64,000 nt of DNA from an uncultured Bacteroidales bacterium (lineage in GTDB: Bacteria > Bacteroidota > Bacteroidia > Bacteroidales > UBA932). Positions 32,767 to 41,799 of the stretch are shown in pieces. The DNA is taken from assembly GCA_944326305.1 (NCBI GenBank), contig CALVDL010000009.1:1-64000 (forward strand). Reading direction: 5' to 3'. Each line of letters begins with the position of its first letter. Position 1 is the first letter of the stretch. A program made the translations under genes and the position numbers. The notes below the pieces were generated by a model. It did no database searches. It saw nothing but the letters and a program-made list of their open reading frames with translations, and was not told the origin of the DNA.

Positions 32767-34419
32767 TCAATTTGTAACACCGTCTCTCAAATCCGAATTC
32801 TGTCCTGGCTGAGGGACAGTCCCTCCGTTGTTGTTCTGTTCCGGAGAAACGGCGAGATTGGTATTAGTCTCTCCCTGAGGAAACCTGAGAAGGAAATATT
32901 CATCACCGGCAGCCACATTGAATGCGTATGCATCAGGCCAGTTGGCGGTTTCATTTCCCTGGATACGGACTACCGGCTTGTTCAGACGCATGATGTCTGC
33001 CATGGAGAACCCCTCTCCCCAGAGCTCTATACGGCGCTGTTTCCAGATTTCGGTCTGAAGATCTTCTGCGGAAGACGCTTCGCATACATACTGCGGATCC
33101 CTGTAGGTCTTTACGAAATCCTCAAGCACCTGCTTGCCTTGTCCTGTCTGTCCGCTCATTGCAAGTCCTTCAGCCTGCGTGAGAATCATTTCCTCGGCTC
33201 TCATAAGAGGCCAGTCGCTGGAGCTGTCAGTGCTTCCTATTCCTGCTTCCATACCGAATTTTACTACGGTATAAGCCGGGAACGCTGTTTTTGTATTAGG
33301 GATCTGAAGGGTAGATATATCGCGTCCCGTTACTCCGTCCCATGATATTGTTTCCAGAAGCGGAGAGTCGAGGTTGGCGTCTATCCACCATCCCTTTCTG
33401 ACATCCGTGTCCGGTATCTGGTTGTAAAGCAGTGTGTTGATTCTTTTATATACTCCGGTATTCGCAGTGTAGGATACTGATCCGAACGAGCATAGGTGCG
33501 ATGGCCAGCTTGGATATCCGCCGTTTCCGGTGATGTTGTCCGGTTCGATGAGTATTCCCCACATCCAGTTGTGGTCTGTAATCCTGCAGAATGCCGGCGT
33601 TGACACTTCAGCTATGCTGTAAGGGGTATATCCGGCAAGCGCTTTTTCCGCATCAGCCGCGGCTTCCGCATACATGCCCATATAAAGATAGGCGCGGGCC
33701 CTCAATCCGTAGGCTACCTGCTGGTCTATCTTGGACTTGTCTGTCCCCCTGTCGAAGCCTTCCAGCAACGCAATGGCGTCGGTAAGGTCTGTAATTATCT
33801 GTGTATAGACCTGCCCGACCGTAGCCCTGCCGTTGTTTGCATAGTCAGGGGTATCTTCAGTTACGATAGGCACGCATGGTGAATCCTTGTGTGTCTGGTA
33901 GCTGAACTGGAAATACGGGGCAAGTGCCAGATAGTCGAATGCCCTGATGGCCTTGGCCTGTCCGGCGAAATACCTCAGTTCTCCTGTAGCTGTTTCCAGA
34001 TCGATTGAGGCAAGCACGTCATTTGCCAGTTTGAGCTGGTTGTACGGCACTGCATAGCGCTGGTAGGCTATGATGTAGTTTACCTGCCTGTCGGTATAGT
34101 CGCTACTCGGAGAGAACCAATGGTAGCTGCTGTTGTCGCATACCATGTCTGGGCCGTTCAGGTCCTGGGAAAGGCACAGCGACGGATAGCCGTAGTCGCA
34201 GTCCGCAGCCTGGCTCCCTGTTACGGAATATTGCTGGCATGCATAGGTATATACTCCCGCCAGATCGGCGGACACCCTGTCAGGAATCGCCTCGTTTGTG
34301 CCCACCACCTGATCCTGGGTAACTACGGACCCTTCCGGAACCATTTCATCCATTGCCGAGCAGGAGATCAATGCCAGGCATGTGAGTGTCAAAGCATAGT
34401 ATTTATTGTTCGTATTCAT
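32767..34419 (-). CDS. SusD/RagB-type surface nutrient-binding lipoprotein of locus A
   Basis: The 550-residue product has a lipobox (LALISC). It shows the SusD layout: N-terminal TPR-like helices (YNQLKLANDVLASIDLETATGELRYFAGQAKAIRAFDYL) and the RagB/SusD C-terminal block (DWPLMRAEEMILTQAEGLAMSGQ, then IWKQRRIELWGEGFSMADIMRLNKPV). It forms the lid over the SusC barrel and captures substrate. It lies 13 bp after susC. The associated protease suggests peptide rather than glycan cargo, as for RagB. Confidence 0.94.
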   Translation of the reverse strand: MNTNNKYYALTLTCLALISCSAMDEMVPEGSVVTQDQVVGTNEAIPDRVSADLAGVYTYACQQYSVTGSQAADCDYGYPSLCLSQDLNGPDMVCDNSSYHWFSPSSDYTDRQVNYIIAYQRYAVPYNQLKLANDVLASIDLETATGELRYFAGQAKAIRAFDYLALAPYFQFSYQTHKDSPCVPIVTEDTPDYANNGRATVGQVYTQIITDLTDAIALLEGFDRGTDKSKIDQQVAYGLRARAYLYMGMYAEAAADAEKALAGYTPYSIAEVSTPAFCRITDHNWMWGILIEPDNITGNGGYPSWPSHLCSFGSVSYTANTGVYKRINTLLYNQIPDTDVRKGWWIDANLDSPLLETISWDGVTGRDISTLQIPNTKTAFPAYTVVKFGMEAGIGSTDSSSDWPLMRAEEMILTQAEGLAMSGQTGQGKQVLEDFVKTYRDPQYVCEASSAEDLQTEIWKQRRIELWGEGFSMADIMRLNKPVVRIQGNETANWPDAYAFNVAAGDEYFLLRFPQGETNTNLAVSPEQNNNGGTVPQPGQNSDLRDGVTN

Positions 34420-34432
34420 TTCTTCATTCCAT

Positions 34433-37400
34433 TTAGAAAGTTAAAGTTATACCCCCGGAAATGTTTCTCATCGCCGTATAGGTGTAGTTGCCGGAAGTAG
34501 TGGAGCTTCCTGAACCGAGATACATCCTCGGGTCAAGTCCTTTCCTTGCGGAGAATACGTGGAGATTATCTCCTGTCACGTATATCCTCAGACCGGCGAT
34601 CCGGGCTTTTTTCGTCCATTTGGCAGGGAATGTGTATCCTAAGGTCACATTGTTGACACTCAGATAATTCGAACTTACAAGGAAACGGTCCGAATCTTTC
34701 TGGTTAAGGTCGTCCCCTGCGTTGAGCCGGGGGATATCACTATCAGGATTGGCCGGAGACCATGCGTCAAGTATGTCTTTCGACCAGCCCGTTCCTGCAG
34801 TATTCGCGGAACCTGTGTGCATCAATGCCTGGTAAGTACCGTCATAGACACGTCCTCCGAGCTGGTATGAGAACTGTACGGAGAAGTCGAAGCCATACAG
34901 GTTCAGCGATGTTCCGAATCCTCCATATACTTTGGCAAGAGTACTTCCGCAGTCTGCCTGCATGGCGGCATTGTAGTCGGTCGTTGTCGACCAGTCTCCG
35001 TTGTCCGGATCCACATAGTAGAGGGATTCTCCGGTAGTCTTGTCTACTCCGGCATATTTGCGCAAGTATGACTGGTAAAGAGATCCTCCGATCTTATAGA
35101 TGTTGGAACTTCCCTTGATGCCGTTTTCCTTTACTCCGTCGTCAAGATCCGTGATCTTGTTCCTGTAATGGGTCAGGTTGAAATTGATGCCCCATTCAAC
35201 GTTCTTCGTGCGGATAATCGCGCCGTAGAGGTCAAGTTCGACTCCACTGTTGACTATAGAGCCCACATTTGTAGGGATATACCCGGTCACGATTCCGGAA
35301 GAAAGAGGTACAGGCTGGTTGTAGAGCAGGTCCACTGTTTTCCTGTTGAAATATTCGATCGTACCGGAAAGCCTGTTTTTGAACATTTCGAAGTCGAATC
35401 CGGTATTGAAAGAATATGATGTCTCCCATGTAAGATCTTTATTCCCCTTATACGACATGGTTTTCGAATATTCTCCCGTCGTCTCGCTGTAGGTGACTCC
35501 GTACTGGTCGAGGTATGCATAGTAATTGTTCACATTGTCATTACCCTGCACGCCCCAGCTTGCCTTGAATTTCAGCATGTCGAGCCAGTTGCCTGTCCCG
35601 TTCATGAAGTTCTCGGCGGAAATGAGCCATGCCGCCCCTACGCTGCCGAAGTCGCCCCACCTGTGGTCCGGATGGAATCTTGATGATGCATCCCTTCTGT
35701 AAGATGCACTGAGGAAATATTTCTCTGCATAGTTATACTGTACCCTGCTCAGAATGCCTTCTGTCATATAATTGTGGGTGTATGAACTTACCTGTTTCTG
35801 GGTTGTCCCGCCTGCATTCCCTAGTTCTCCGACGAACGGGTCGTAAAGATGGTCGTTCGATCCGGCAATATCCTGAATCTTGAGCCGGTACTGTTCATAT
35901 CCGGCAAGGATTTCAAGATTATGTTTTTCGGCGAACGTGGCTTTGTAGTTTGCAAGATACTGCGCATTCAGTCCTGATACGCGGTAGTGTCTTGCATAAG
36001 CCGAACCGTCTGTCGTTTCATTGCTTCCGCCCCAACGGCTGTACAGTGCGTTGACTCTGTCGTTCGATTCGGACATGGAATAATTGACAGATAAAGTAAG
36101 GCCTTTTACAGGAGTGATATGGGCATACCACTGTCCGTTGAAAGTCGTATTTATATCGTTGTATCTGTCATTGTCTATACTTGCTCCTGGACGGGCGTTG
36201 CCCATGAAAGGACGCTGTGCATTTGTAGTGTTCGCTCCATTGTCGTAGAGTGGAGTGCCGGTAGCGGTCTCATATTGTATATTGCCTTCAGCATCGCGGA
36301 CATACATAGGGTATATAGGAGCAATGAGGTTGGCCATATAGAAAAGGTTTCCGCTTGATCCCCAGTCTGTCGAACCGTTCTGGCGGGACGTTGACTGGCT
36401 GTAGCTCATATTGGTGCCGACTCTCAGCCATTTCTTTGCCTGATAATCAACCTTGCCTCTTCCAGAGTAGCGCGTGAAACCGGAATTGTTTATGATACCG
36501 TTATCATCGAGGTAGCCGAAACTTGCATAATAGCTCAGCCGTTCGCTGGATCCGGAAACCGTGACATTGTATTCCTGGCGAAGGTTGCCTTTGCCGAAAA
36601 TCTCGTCATACCAGTCATCGGAAGTATAATAGAACTCACCGTCGCTGTAGCCGAGTGTTGCATTCGGGTTCAGTTTGAAGTTCGTTCCGATAAGTTTCTG
36701 TCCGTCCGGAACAGTATATATCAGGTATCCGAGACCACCGTTTGCCGCGTCAAGAAGGACTCTGTCGGCATACGCATACGCATCTGCTGCAGAAGCTCCG
36801 CTCTGAGCCTGCGAATTGTACAGGGATGTGTACATCAGTTCGTAATACTGGGCCGGATCGGTAATTACATCATAGTTTGGAATAGCCCTCTTGTTGGAAC
36901 CCCATTTTGCGTCCACAGTTACGATCGCATCGGCTGATTTGCCGCGCTTGGTGTTTATAAGCACGACTCCGTTCGCTCCGCGTGCTCCATAAATCGCGTT
37001 GGCCGCCGCATCCTTCAGCACAGTCATGGACTCGATATCCGCAGGATTGATACTTGATATGCTTCCGTCATAAGGGACTCCGTCCAATATGTACAGCGGC
37101 GCATTGCTGGCGCTCATTGAACCGATACCCCTGATGCGGATAGTGGCGTCTGATCCCGGTGCACCGTTGCTGCTGATAATCTGTACGCCTGACACCTGCC
37201 CTGCAAGGGCGTTCGAGATATTCGACACGACCCTGTCCTTGAGCTTTTCCTCGTTGACCAAAGAGGCGGAACCTGTAAATGCCGACTTTTTCGCTGTTCC
37301 GTACGCGACGATTATCGTCTCGTCGAGCATTTCCGAATCAGGATGCAGGCTGACATTGATGGCAGAGCGGCCTCCGACTTCGATTTCCTGGTCCTGGTAA

Positions 37401-37633
37401 CCGATAGATGAAAAGATGAGCACGGCGTCGCTATTTACAAGGATAGAGTAATTTCCGTCAGCATCAGTACTTCCTCCATCCAGTGTGCCTTTGATCTGGA
37501 TCGACGCGAACGGCACTGGCTCTCCGGTAGAGGAGTCGGTAACCACTCCGCTGACCGTGACATCCTGGGCGAATGCGCCTGCGGATGCGAGCAGCACCAT
37601 CATTGCCGTGAAAAACAACTTTACTTTTTTCAT
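34433..37633 (-). CDS. SusC/RagA-type TonB-dependent transporter of locus A
   Basis: The product has 1066 residues from the ATG ending at 37633, with a signal peptide (MKKVKLFFTAMMVLLASAGA). Residues about 22-105 are the carboxypeptidase-regulatory-like domain. The plug follows at about 115-240, with the TonB-box region IIVAYGTAKKSAFTGS and the SusC signature DGVPYDGSISSINPADIESMTVLKDAAANAIYGARGANGVVLI. The 22-strand barrel runs to the terminal F (ISGGITLTF). It imports large substrates across the outer membrane. The first 14 codons, the leader and the promoter are shared almost base for base with the susC at 43364 through the 142-bp inverted repeat, whereas the rest of the two proteins is well diverged. 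Confidence 0.96.
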   Translation of the reverse strand: MKKVKLFFTAMMVLLASAGAFAQDVTVSGVVTDSSTGEPVPFASIQIKGTLDGGSTDADGNYSILVNSDAVLIFSSIGYQDQEIEVGGRSAINVSLHPDSEMLDETIIVAYGTAKKSAFTGSASLVNEEKLKDRVVSNISNALAGQVSGVQIISSNGAPGSDATIRIRGIGSMSASNAPLYILDGVPYDGSISSINPADIESMTVLKDAAANAIYGARGANGVVLINTKRGKSADAIVTVDAKWGSNKRAIPNYDVITDPAQYYELMYTSLYNSQAQSGASAADAYAYADRVLLDAANGGLGYLIYTVPDGQKLIGTNFKLNPNATLGYSDGEFYYTSDDWYDEIFGKGNLRQEYNVTVSGSSERLSYYASFGYLDDNGIINNSGFTRYSGRGKVDYQAKKWLRVGTNMSYSQSTSRQNGSTDWGSSGNLFYMANLIAPIYPMYVRDAEGNIQYETATGTPLYDNGANTTNAQRPFMGNARPGASIDNDRYNDINTTFNGQWYAHITPVKGLTLSVNYSMSESNDRVNALYSRWGGSNETTDGSAYARHYRVSGLNAQYLANYKATFAEKHNLEILAGYEQYRLKIQDIAGSNDHLYDPFVGELGNAGGTTQKQVSSYTHNYMTEGILSRVQYNYAEKYFLSASYRRDASSRFHPDHRWGDFGSVGAAWLISAENFMNGTGNWLDMLKFKASWGVQGNDNVNNYYAYLDQYGVTYSETTGEYSKTMSYKGNKDLTWETSYSFNTGFDFEMFKNRLSGTIEYFNRKTVDLLYNQPVPLSSGIVTGYIPTNVGSIVNSGVELDLYGAIIRTKNVEWGINFNLTHYRNKITDLDDGVKENGIKGSSNIYKIGGSLYQSYLRKYAGVDKTTGESLYYVDPDNGDWSTTTDYNAAMQADCGSTLAKVYGGFGTSLNLYGFDFSVQFSYQLGGRVYDGTYQALMHTGSANTAGTGWSKDILDAWSPANPDSDIPRLNAGDDLNQKDSDRFLVSSNYLSVNNVTLGYTFPAKWTKKARIAGLRIYVTGDNLHVFSARKGLDPRMYLGSGSSTTSGNYTYTAMRNISGGITLTF

Positions 37634-37731
37634 AAGCAAAATGAACTTAGTTAAACATAAATATTGATACACGTAATCTTCAGCAAAAGGTGCGATAAAA
37701 ACTGCACTTTTTAAGGGGCGTTTTTCAGGGC
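37590..37731 (-). repeat. 142-bp inverted repeat, left arm (susC A promoter and start)
   Basis: The reverse complement of this segment matches 43266-43407 at 141 of 142 positions. The single difference is TTTTTATCGC here against TTTTTACCGC there. Identity starts at GCCCTGAAAAACGCC and ends exactly after ATGGTGCTGCT, in the middle of the signal-peptide codons. The 5534 bp between the arms contain the invertase gene. Confidence 0.95.
37656..37687 (-). promoter_or_regulatory. susC A promoter inside the inverted repeat
   Basis: On the minus strand TTTG (37687-37684), a 20-base spacer and TATTTATG (37663-37656, one mismatch to TAnnTTTG) lie 22 bases before the start codon. An imperfect palindrome AAAAAGTGC...GCACCTTTT abuts the -33 element. 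The copy at 43285-43341 is the same. Confidence 0.55.
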
Positions 37732-37740
37732 AAACAATTT

Positions 37741-38025
37741 ATAATTTATAAGTGCATATGTTTGCCGATATGATAAAAATACTAGTGTTCTAACATAACC
37801 CGATTCAAAGTTAGGAATAGATTTTTGGAATTCCAAACACCATTAAAATGCATTGAGATATAGATTTACGATTAATAATACCATTATTTTTGACTTTTGG
37901 GGTATTTTTCTTTTGCAGAAATTTTAAAATGTAATAAATGCATTGTTGAATTAAGACAAATTATAATTTTCAACAAATGTAGCATTAATGTTAATTTAAT
38001 TTCTTACACTATTTAAGTGAATCCA
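37741..38025. other. AT-rich intergenic segment beside the invertase gene
   Basis: No gene is visible. It holds a perfect 14-bp palindrome TTTGGAATTCCAAA (37824-37837), two copies of the palindrome AATGCATT 90 bases apart (37847 and 37937), and a hairpin TTGTTGAA/TTCAACAA (37943-37976) that could end the invertase transcript. Any of these might be a recombinase site. Confidence 0.5.
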
Positions 38026-38667
38026 TCAATCATGCTTGGAGGAATGTCTGTCAGTATAAGATTCTGCATTATTTAATATGTTATTATTTAAATAATTACG
38101 TAGGGTATTCCGATGGATTTTATATTGCTTAGCAATTTTAACGAGAGGAACGCCATCGCTTATTTTTTTATTGATTGTATCCCAGTATTTATACGTATTT
38201 TCTTTCTTTTTTGACTTTCCGGGCGGTCTTCCGAGCCTTATACCGGAGGCTTTTTTCAGTGCCAGGGCCTCTTTTGTACGCTGGGAAATCAGGTTCCGCT
38301 CTATCTCTGCGGCAAGGGCAAAGGCGAAGGCGATTATTTTTGAATTGATGTTGTCAGACAGGTCGAAATTGTCCTTTATCGAATGGATATATATCCCTTT
38401 GGCGGAGCATGTGTTCAGGATTGACATCACCATGAGCATGTTCCTTCCGAGACGGGAGAGCTCTGTGCAGATGAGCCTGTCACCCGGATGCATTTTCTTG
38501 ATAATCTTGCCGAGAGTCCTTTTTTCTACTTTTACGGTTCCGGAGATGGACTCCTTGACCCAGTGGTCGACCGAAAGGCCGTTGGCAGAACAGTAGTTCT
38601 GGATTTCGAAGTGCTGGCTTCCATAGTTCTGCAGTTCCGTGCTGACACGGATGTAGGCGTAAATCAT
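38026..38667 (-). CDS. Serine site-specific recombinase, Mpi-type DNA invertase
   Basis: The product has 213 residues from the ATG ending at 38667 (MIYAYIRVSTELQ). The catalytic Ser is residue 9. The resolvase/invertase domain runs to about 135 with GDRLICTELSRLGRN, then KIIAFAFALAAEIERNLISQRTKEAL. A GIRLGRPPGK arm and a C-terminal helix-turn-helix (VPLVKIAKQYKIHRNTLRNYL) follow. The pattern matches Mpi of Bacteroides fragilis, which flips promoters of surface loci. It lies between two 142-bp inverted repeats and is the most AT-rich gene of the region, with many ATA/AAT codons, a hint of transfer. A longer upstream frame runs antisense to the sulfatase remnant and is not part of the gene. Confidence 0.92.
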   Translation of the reverse strand: MIYAYIRVSTELQNYGSQHFEIQNYCSANGLSVDHWVKESISGTVKVEKRTLGKIIKKMHPGDRLICTELSRLGRNMLMVMSILNTCSAKGIYIHSIKDNFDLSDNINSKIIAFAFALAAEIERNLISQRTKEALALKKASGIRLGRPPGKSKKKENTYKYWDTINKKISDGVPLVKIAKQYKIHRNTLRNYLNNNILNNAESYTDRHSSKHD

Positions 38668-38685
38668 AATCTGATAAGGTTTAAA

Positions 38686-38718
38686 TTTGGATTGTTTTTG
38701 AAATATTCCTTTAATTTG
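38686..38718 (+). promoter_or_regulatory. Promoter of the sulfatase remnant
   Basis: TTTG (38686-38689), a 21-base spacer and TTAATTTG (38711-38718). Confidence 0.45.
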
Positions 38719-38776
38719 TAAAAATTTTGGAGTCCGGACCGGCTTCTGCCGTCTGATGGCATGAATTAACCTTATC

Positions 38777-39883
38777 ATGAATAATATCAAGAAATTAGGC
38801 ATGGCTACAGCATTGCTGTCACCTGTGCTCCTGTCTGCGGCGGACAAGGAGCGTCCTAATCTCGTATTCGTCTTTGCTGACCAGATGAGGGCCGATGTAC
38901 TCGGATATGCCGGCGATACGAAAGCCATCACCCCCAATATCGACAATTTCGCGCATGATGCGATGAATTTTTCCAGTGCGCTGTCCGTGAGCCCGGTATC
39001 CGCGCCGTACAGGTCGAGCCTGTTTACCGGGAAATACATCAGCTCGACGGGGATGGTCATAAATGAAATCAATATGAACCCGAACCACAGGACGTTGGCC
39101 AATGTGTTGAATGACAACGGGTACAACTGCGGCTATATTGGGAAGATGCACCTCAATGACACCCATACGCGCCCGATCAAAAAAGGACCGGAGAGGATGG
39201 GATTCGACCACTATTGGGCTGGATATTCATTCAACCATATGAGCTACAATGCTTTCTATTACACGGATGATGAAAACGGGCAGGAAGTGAAAGTGAGCCT
39301 CAAAGGAAAATACGGACCGGAGGAGTTCACTACGCTTGCATGCGACTATATGGAGAGGGCCTCGAAGGAGGACAAGCCTTTCGCCATGTTCCTTTCATGG
39401 AACCCGCCGCATGACCCGTGGAAACAGGGCAATACGGACCCTGACTGCTATGCCAGGTTCAAGGATACGGAATTCAGCCTCCCGGAGAACTTCAAGGAGG
39501 CCCCTGACCCTTATATGGACAGGTACAGCCAGGAGTTTTTCGACGGGCATACAGCGTGGAAGGACGGCTTCGAATGGAGGGCTGTCAGAGACCACAAGTT
39601 CCTGTACGCCAAGTATCTCAGAGACGGGAAGGAAGTACTTTTCGACCTGAAGAAGGATCCGGGGCAGATGAATGACGTGGCCGGAAATCCGAAATACAGA
39701 AGGACGCTCGAGTCATACAGGGACAGGATGAACTTGAAAATGGCGGAACTCAATGACGAATTCAAGCCTTGCACCTGGTACCGCGACCACTGGATTTACA
39801 AGGGGTTCAGCATCAAGGAGGCGGCCCACGGCGAGTTCGGGCCGCTGCCTCCTATGGAACCTATGAGGGGACAGAAGAAATAG
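38777..39883 (+). pseudogene. Sulfatase with internal in-frame deletion
   Basis: The frame is open for 368 codons. The start is a normal S1-type sulfatase: signal peptide, metal-site opening RPNLVFVFADQMRADVLGYAGD and the modification motif S75-A-P-Y-R in SPVSAPYRSSLFTGKY. The C-terminal end is also normal (FEWRAVRDHKFLYAKYLRDGKEVLFDLKKDPGQMNDVAG). Between about residues 255 and 262, near DRYSQEFFDGHTAWKDG, the section that should carry the late metal ligands (the DHG segment) is missing. No DHG tripeptide occurs anywhere, and the protein is about 100-150 residues shorter than usual family members. It is very probably inactive although the frame is intact. It is transcribed away from the invertase gene. 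Confidence 0.8.
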
Positions 39884-39926
39884 ACGATGAAGGGCATCCG
39901 GGAGGTCCCGGACGGCAATCAGAATG

Positions 39927-39954
39927 AAGGCGCTCCGAAAGGGGTGCCTTTTTT
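39927..39954 (+). terminator. Terminator after the sulfatase remnant
   Basis: AAGGCGCTCC-GAAA-GGGGTGCCTT with a run of T residues to 39954. The loop is a GNRA tetraloop. Confidence 0.7.
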
Positions 39955-40033
39955 ATTGCCCAATTATTTCGCCATTCCAGACATTACAATGCACGGGGAC
40001 TATGAATCCAATATCTTTGGCAGTTCCGATGGA

Positions 40034-40063
40034 GGGAGGGGCTTGAGCCTCTCCCGGTTTTTT
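40034..40063 (+). terminator. Second terminator, in tandem
   Basis: GGGAGGGGCT (40034-40043) pairs with AGCCTCTCCC (40046-40055), followed by GG and TTTTTT (40058-40063). The 39884-40205 gap otherwise holds only the next promoter. Confidence 0.7.
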
Positions 40064-40139
40064 ATCCCGGAATATTTCGGATGTATGCTGGGCAGAAAAG
40101 ATTGAATGGCATTTATTTTCTGTTAAGAGAAAAAATCCG

Positions 40140-40147
40140 TTAATTTG
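40140..40147 (+). promoter_or_regulatory. Candidate -7 box of the nuclease-ATPase gene
   Basis: TTAATTTG followed by TAAAGATATATG. The octamer and its next bases are close to those at 38711. Confidence 0.45.
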
Positions 40148-40205
40148 TAAAGATATATGCCCGGTCATGGACCGGGAGGGAAGACAACGGAGACACACAG
40201 AGGCA

Positions 40206-41768
40206 ATGGGACAGGAACGCAGGCTATACCCGATAGGGGTGCAGACATTCGAGAAAATAAGGAGCGGCAGCTATCTTTACATAGACAAGACGGAGCTGAT
40301 CCACGAACTCGTCATGAACGGGACAGTCTATTTTCTGAGCCGCCCGCGGAGGTTCGGGAAGAGCCTCCTGGTGACGACCCTGGAGGCGTACTTCAGCGGG
40401 AGGAGGGATCTGTTCCGGGGGCTTGCGATGGAGAGGCTTGAAGAGGAGTGGGCTGAGTATCCTGTTCTGCATTTCGACTTCAGCGGGACGAAGTACTTCA
40501 GCGAGGCGGATCTGGACGAGCAGCTTGACCTGATGCTTTCCCGCATGGAGAGGGTCTACGGGAGTGACAGCGGGGAGGTTTCGTATGCGGGCAGGCTTTC
40601 CGGGATCATCCGGCGGGCTTACGTGAAGACGGGGCGCCAGGTCGTGTTCCTGGTGGACGAGTACGACGCCCCTCTGCTGGACAGCACCGGAGACGCCGGT
40701 CTTCAGGAGAAGCTGCGGAACAGGCTCAGGAGCTTCTACAGCGTGGTGAAGATGAGCGACGCGATGCTGCGGTTCGTGTTCATCACTGGGATAAGCAAGT
40801 TCAGCCAGATGAGCATCTTCAGCGAGCTGAACAGCCTGCAGAACATCAGCATGAAGGACCGTTTCAGTGCCATCTGCGGGATCACGCAGCGTGAGGTTGA
40901 GGAGCAGCTGAGGCCGGATGTGGAGGCCCTAGCACAGAAGAACGGGGAGAGCTACGCTGAGGCGATGGCGCATCTGCGCAGGATGTACGACGGGTACCAT
41001 TTCAGCCCGGAGTGCGAGGACATATACAACCCCTTCAGCCTGCTCAACGCCCTGAACGACCGGCGCTACGGCAAATACTGGTTCGCCTCGGGGACACCTA
41101 CCTTCCTGATAGAGATGCTCCGCAGGTACAATTTCGACATCGAGAGCCTCGACGGCACCGTCCTGCGTGCCGAGGGCTTCGACGTTCCCACAGAGTCCAT
41201 CACGGATCCCGTGCCGGTGCTTTACCAGAGCGGATATCTGACTATCAAAGAGTACAATTTCGCCGGTGATCTCTATACCCTTGCGTACCCCAACGATGAA
41301 GTCCGTCTGGGATTCATCAACTCCCTTATCCCGGCCTACCTGCCGGACCCGTATTACAAGAAGGATTCGTTCATATATAGCTTCACCGAGTCCCTCCGCA
41401 GAGGGGATATAGGCAGTTGCATGCAGCAGCTGACGGCCTTCTTCGCCTCCATCCCGTACGACCTGGAGAACAGGACGGAGAAGCACTACCACACCATCTT
41501 CTACCTCCTGTTCTCCATGATGGGCCTGTACGTGGAGAGCGAGGTGAAGAGCGCGGCCGGCCGGGCTGACATCGTGCTCAAGACGGCGACGCACATCTAC
41601 GTGTTCGAGCTGAAGGTGGACGGCAGCGCCGATGAGGCCCTCCGCCAGATCGACAGCAGGGGCTACCTGGTCCCGTACACCGCCGACGGGAGGAAGCTCG
41701 TCAAGGTGGGGGTCAACTTCGACTCCGCCACACGCACCGTCAGCGAATGGAAGGCGGTGGAGGGATAG
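40206..41768 (+). CDS. AAA ATPase-like protein with C-terminal PD-(D/E)XK nuclease domain
   Basis: The product has 520 residues from the ATG at 40206 (MGQERRLYPIGVQTFEKIR). Residues 1-280 form an AAA-type domain with a Walker A variant SRPRRFGKSLLVTTL, Walker B VVFLVDEYDAPLL and the following FITGISKFSQMSIFSELN. Near residues 460-500 a nuclease-like core GRADIVLKTATHIYVFELKVDG carries the D...ExK residues. This family (AAA-ATPase-like with DUF1703) occurs in many near-identical copies in Bacteroidetes and often moves between strains. Its biological role is not established. It is GC-rich compared with the neighbouring invertase. An upstream ATG at 40167 adds 13 atypical residues. Confidence 0.85.
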   Translation: MGQERRLYPIGVQTFEKIRSGSYLYIDKTELIHELVMNGTVYFLSRPRRFGKSLLVTTLEAYFSGRRDLFRGLAMERLEEEWAEYPVLHFDFSGTKYFSEADLDEQLDLMLSRMERVYGSDSGEVSYAGRLSGIIRRAYVKTGRQVVFLVDEYDAPLLDSTGDAGLQEKLRNRLRSFYSVVKMSDAMLRFVFITGISKFSQMSIFSELNSLQNISMKDRFSAICGITQREVEEQLRPDVEALAQKNGESYAEAMAHLRRMYDGYHFSPECEDIYNPFSLLNALNDRRYGKYWFASGTPTFLIEMLRRYNFDIESLDGTVLRAEGFDVPTESITDPVPVLYQSGYLTIKEYNFAGDLYTLAYPNDEVRLGFINSLIPAYLPDPYYKKDSFIYSFTESLRRGDIGSCMQQLTAFFASIPYDLENRTEKHYHTIFYLLFSMMGLYVESEVKSAAGRADIVLKTATHIYVFELKVDGSADEALRQIDSRGYLVPYTADGRKLVKVGVNFDSATRTVSEWKAVEG

Positions 41769-41799
41769 GACTGTCCCCGGCAGAGATACGGATCGGAGA

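Noticed and set aside
38668..39126. N-terminal extension of the invertase (153 extra codons)
   Set aside because: It is antisense to the sulfatase remnant and crosses its promoter; MIYAYIRVST is the family's usual start.
39887..40105. 72-codon frame after the sulfatase remnant
   Set aside because: It runs through two strong terminators and has no coding-like residue pattern.
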